Shown: one piece after another, positions 60,601 to 64,000 of the stretch
Layout: each line of letters opens with the position of its first letter
Numbering within the stretch: the first letter of the stretch is position 1
Assembly (NCBI GenBank): GCA_032622095.1
Contig: CP136064.1
Location: forward strand, 247,413,827 to 247,477,826
DNA length: 64,000 nt
Reading direction: 5' to 3'
From: Siphonodentalium dalli
Lineage: Eukaryota > Mollusca > Scaphopoda > Gadilida > Siphonodentaliidae
The notes under the pieces: generated by a model
The model's input: only the letters and a program-made list of their open reading frames with translations
What the model was told of the DNA's origin: nothing
The model's database searches: none
Made by a program: the position numbers and the translations under genes

Positions 60601-63199
60601 ACAAATAGCACGGACGCTTCAAAGTGGGACCAGACCGTGTTGTTTCGGACATATATTCACATTCAACGGCGATCATTTCATGTTAATCACGTTGTTGTGC
60701 GTGGCAAACCGGCTATTGTGTCCAATGGCGGCCAGCGCACGGATTGTGCGTCGTGTTCAAAACACGCTCAACGGCACATTTCCAGTTGATTGCATTATGT
60801 GGGATCAATTGTGCTCTAAGTCGGTCAGAGCAAGCGAATAGTTATTTACCATAATAAATCTCGTCTTCGACTCGATTGATTCTGGTAAAGAACAATTCTT
60901 GTGCTCTAACCCTTACTTATAAATCTCAAACCTTTTTTTTTCAATAATTAAGACACCACCTTTGAGCTATATGTCAGGGGAATTCAATGAACTCTACTCA
61001 TATAACATTCAAATTGAAATGAAAAATTAATTAATTAATTCTACTTGATGCTTTAGATGGAATTCCTAACACCAGAGTACTTCGTAATCAGTCCAATGAG
61101 ATTTTTTTATTCCGAAATATTTTCTAAGAAGAATTAGGACCGAGTCTTCGTGTTATCATTGCGGCCTCATTCAGGCATTGATTTACTCTATATGTGACCC
61201 GCCATATCAAATCCAGTCGTAAGTCGGGATTTGTTTACCCTGTGTTAATGCATTCTCTTATATATGCGAGTCGACCATAGGTCGCCTCGCATATATAAGA
61301 GAATGCATTGGCCTAACAATTTTTTACAATTTTAATAATTTTTTCTTGTATTCTTTAACAATTTTATAATTTCACCCATACAGAGTCCCAGACAAACATG
61401 AGCAGACGACACTCTTCTATATGCTTCTATATATGTCTGGGGCTCCATGCAGGGTATAATGGATGTTTTTTATTTTATGTCCTAAAAATTGTAAGAAACA
61501 TTTATTTAAAAAAAATGATAAAAAATTGTTAGGCCAATGCATTCTCTTATATATGCGAGGCGACCTATGGTCGACTCGCATATATAAGAGAATGCATTGG
61601 CACAGGGTAAAAAAAAATCCCGACTTACGACTGGATTTGATATGGCGGGTCACATATATGGAAATATCGATTCAACTATCAACGTTACTCTTTAGTTTTT
61701 TCCTCTTCGATTCGTAACATACATTCGTCATGACATAATTGGAATTTATTCTTTCAGATCACGAAGCTCAAAATCGACAACAATCCATTCGCAAAAGGCT
61801 TCAGAGAGAATAAAGATGAGAGGTGAGTGTTATGCATTCAGTTATGGAATTTTTCGGCGGCATGACATAACAAATAGGTACTCACGGATTAGTGGTGTGT
61901 CCACCCCAACATTCACTCTAATTACTTCTTGTTTTATTCAATTTCGCGGTTCCCCCATCTGTTCCATTTGCCGTTACATGGATGCAATTCGTGCTGTAGC
62001 GCCTTACATTTTCTTCCACGGCTACTGTAATCAGATCCAACCGTCGGCAAAAACCAAGAGGCAAATAAGATATTTAGATAAGAATGATTGACCCTTTTTT
62101 GTTATCGTTCAAATCTGATTATTGTATCCTCTTTTTTCCAGTTCCAGAACAATGACAAAGAAGCGACTGAGATCAGAGTCTGAAGACACGAGTGGTAAGT
62201 ATTCATATACATATGAAGTCAAAACACTTAATTTTATCTTCTCTTTACTCTAAAACAGAAAAGTAACACAGCTTCTTTTACAAGACGAAACTTCAAATCT
62301 TTATTCACGATGAACGAACTTGAAAAAGATTATCCATGGAATCCACTTCAAACACAAGCGAAGCATCGGTTCTATTTCCTGATGTACGTGCTTAAAATAC
62401 AAAAAGATATCAGCACCTGTAAATCTGTCCAAATACAATTCAAGCAATCATTGGCTGCACCTGCCGTCTCGATAGGCTCTCATAATCATTTACATTGGAT
62501 AATATTTCTAGAAATATTCAATTGTTAATTCGTATGTTTTATCTGTTTGCAGATGTTCAACCAGAGAGCAAAAGAAAGCAAATTGAACCTAACCACACCA
62601 AAGCTCCACTCCAAAACTATTCTCCACAGAGCTACCCACCCACTCCGGTTGTGGATTCGCCTATACCGACCTGGGATAGCCGCATCCTTCCAGCCTTCAC
62701 CTCGTTATCACCCGTCTTCTCAAGATCATACGACGAACTCGGTTACGATAGCAGGAATTTCAACAGTTGTCACCAGTTCAGTCACAAAGCAGCATGTTCA
62801 TCTGTGATACCATATTCCAACGGCCTATTTGCACTAGCAGCGTTGTGTGAACCATCGTCACGATTGACACCAGACTTTGAACAACTTAAAGCAGACATCT
62901 TCGATATATCAAAGAATAAGGACGACATAAGCCTTCCAGCCACTGATGACGAAGATTCACATATCTCACCCGATAGCCTGGTACCATCCCTCATAATCTA
63001 CGAATCCTCACCAGATAGCGATGTTCAGTCAGATTGTTCCAACAGTAGTGTCGGAAGTGGCGGCTACTGCGACGATACAAATGAACTAGTGAACTCATTT
63101 GTTCCTGAGGAGTTACACGCGACTTCGGAGAATTGTAACCACGATATTCTGAGAGAAGCCATGTCCATGACCTTCACCCCGAGTGACTTGTCCTTCTAA
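57660..63199 (+). CDS. T-box transcription factor, array gene 5, shortened before the T-box
   Basis: Predicted 470 aa, the most diverged intact copy. Coding exons: 57660-57792, 58157-58262, 58664-58931, 60324-60464, 61758-61822, 62142-62194, 62553-63199. Exon 2 is 106 bp against 145 bp in the others: 39 bases are lost in frame, and the linker before the T-box becomes DCQHYIYIMAVSLHNAG, with the conserved EVTV start of the domain partly replaced. The core WRKFDKIGTEM follows unchanged. Exon 1 ends QSQGCPYTKQEILPRDSAAGI, exon 3 has DVISVDDC, and exon 4 has MADDRAEQ. The last exon begins DVQPESKRKQ but keeps the acidic block unchanged. Introns 3 and 4 are expanded to about 1.4 and 1.3 kb by three transposon insertions. 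It is a probable DNA-binding regulator; the lost N-terminal strand may alter folding or DNA affinity. Confidence 0.92.
59858..60295. mobile_element. TTAA-site MITE in intron 3 of gene 5
   Basis: It is flanked by TTAA (59854-59857 and 60296-60299); gene 3 shows the empty site 'gtttaacctaacttctg'. The ends are inverted repeats (atgcccatttaattttcgg / reversed aaaactaagttggcct). 438 bp, non-coding, piggyBac-like by its target. Confidence 0.8.
60482..60906. mobile_element. MITE in intron 4 of gene 5 (TA site)
   Basis: Inverted ends gagcacaa / ttgtgctc are flanked by TA on both sides; the matching place in genes 3 and 4 ('ctagtatta') is uninterrupted. 425 bp. It contains a 107-codon open frame (60518-60841) with no recognisable domain. 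The TA target suggests a Tc1/mariner-like origin, which is inferred. Confidence 0.65.
61191..61656. mobile_element. Foldback element with about 120-bp inverted repeats in intron 4 of gene 5
   Basis: The left end (tatgtgacccgccatatcaa, then 'tccagtcgtaagtcgggat') and the right end are near-perfect reverse complements for about 120 bp. Within the arms are two hairpins, 61247-61309 and 61533-61601, almost the same as those in the 4671-5070 element. The centre has an extra about 100-bp piece (about 61375-61470). Non-coding. Confidence 0.85.
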
Positions 63200-63351
63200 A
63201 CTCACATAATTAATATACGTCAACGTGTTGCTGGATTATTGCGTTCGTTTGTTTTATGAATATTCATGTGAATATTGTTATTTATTATTATTTATATGCA
63301 TATTTACCGTTACTATATTTGTTATCGTTATCGTATATCGTGAAAATGTTA

Positions 63352-63357
63352 AATACA
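63352..63357 (+). terminator. Altered polyadenylation signal, gene 5
   Basis: The position that holds AATAAA in genes 1-4 reads AATACA here. This is a weaker variant and may lower or shift 3' end formation. Confidence 0.5.
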
Positions 63358-63987
63358 ATTATGAGAATTTGATAGCTGCATCTCTTTATCCTTGCATAAC
63401 CCTTTATTTAATAATAGCTCATAGACCAGTAGTTCCATTAGGGAATGTTCAGATAATAAGTTCAACATACGGTCGTCTGTTGGTTTAAACATAGTTATTC
63501 GCCATATATGCATATATTCTCTCCTCCGTTGAACTTATATAGTGAACATTTCCCCACCAATGAATAGGAATCCTTCTGCACTTGTATCAGCTGTCGTCTA
63601 CTTATATTTCATGAACATCCCTCCAGGTTAATAATAGACCATTCCAATGTATACCTTCTAACTGAATGGGAGAGTCCATTTAGTAACAAAAAAGGTTTAT
63701 TTACGGACTAACTGTATCGTCGGTTACTGTCCGTGTGGCGTTTATCGTATTTTACGATTTCAAAGGTCACGTGGTCATTGCGACTACACGTGCACAGAAT
63801 TTCTGCACATAATGTTTTTGACGAAACAATGCATCAAAGAGGAATAATCCAACAATAACTAAAACTAGAAAATCGATAGCCACACTTTTTGCGTGTTGTG
63901 CAAGACAAATGGTGTGTTCTATGATCTGATCGACGACTTCTAATATTATATGACCATGACCTGGTAATTCTCAGCATCTGAACTTAA

Positions 63988-64000
63988 AGGGGTACTGTAC
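63988..64000 (+). mobile_element. Start of another TTAA-site MITE, cut by window end
   Basis: In the other units 'ctgaacttaataccatt' is continuous; here it becomes 'ctgaacttaa' followed by aggggtactgtac. The break falls exactly after TTAA (63984-63987), as expected for a piggyBac-like insertion continuing beyond the window. Confidence 0.6.

Noticed and set aside
60518..60841. 107-codon frame in intron 4 of gene 5
   Set aside because: Entirely within a 425-bp inverted-repeat element, with no transposase motif.
1..64000. Possibility of viral or bacterial genes, ribosomal or tRNA genes
   Set aside because: No capsid, integrase, polymerase of viral type, operon structure, rRNA segment or functional tRNA was seen; the only tRNA-like sequence is in SINEs.

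Overview
This is eukaryotic (metazoan) DNA. The genes are split by GT-AG introns, the sequence is AT-rich, and it carries many non-LTR retrotransposon pieces, a tRNA-type SINE and several families of small inverted-repeat transposons. The repeat content and gene style suggest a bilaterian invertebrate, probably marine. The species cannot be named from sequence alone.

The core of the window is a tandem array of five same-strand (+) T-box transcription factor genes, with start codons at about 16.3, 27.4, 36.7, 48.6 and 57.7 kb. Each has seven coding exons with identical phases and encodes about 470-483 aa: a short N-terminus (MFSDSVY...), a T-box DNA-binding domain over exons 2-5, a basic stretch in exon 6, and an acidic, Ser-rich C-terminal region in the long last exon. 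Genes 1, 2, 4 and 5 are open throughout. Gene 3 has a 1-base deletion in the last exon that would replace the C-terminal region. Gene 5 lacks 13 codons just before the T-box. Three more pieces of the same family lie on the minus strand: a broken last exon at 5.1-5.7 kb and two near-identical exon 1-2 fragments at 10.2-10.9 and 23.5-24.1 kb, head-to-head with genes 1 and 2.

Layout. 0-1.35 kb: end of a LINE. 1.35-5.1 kb: repeat-rich non-genic DNA with a nested foldback element. 5.1-12.4 kb: minus-strand T-box remnants interrupted by a second LINE, itself interrupted by a TTAA-site MITE. 12.5-14.2 kb: a hAT-like non-autonomous transposon. 14.4-23.4 kb: unit 1. 23.45-34.9 kb: unit 2, a recent duplicate of about 10.24-23.44 kb. 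34.9-46.4 kb: unit 3. 46.4-55.4 kb: unit 4. 55.4-64 kb: unit 5. Every unit carries the same old LINE relic upstream of the gene and the same conserved 3' flank, so whole units were copied, and later insertions mark individual copies.

The copies are mosaics. Gene 1 is like gene 4 at its 5' end (including a shared promoter-proximal MITE) but almost identical to gene 2 from exon 2/intron 2 onward; gene 2 is like gene 3 at its 5' end. This pattern points to unequal exchange or gene conversion. The most notable result is a lineage-specific, still-evolving T-box gene cluster with diverging DNA-binding domains, different upstream regions and active transposon turnover.
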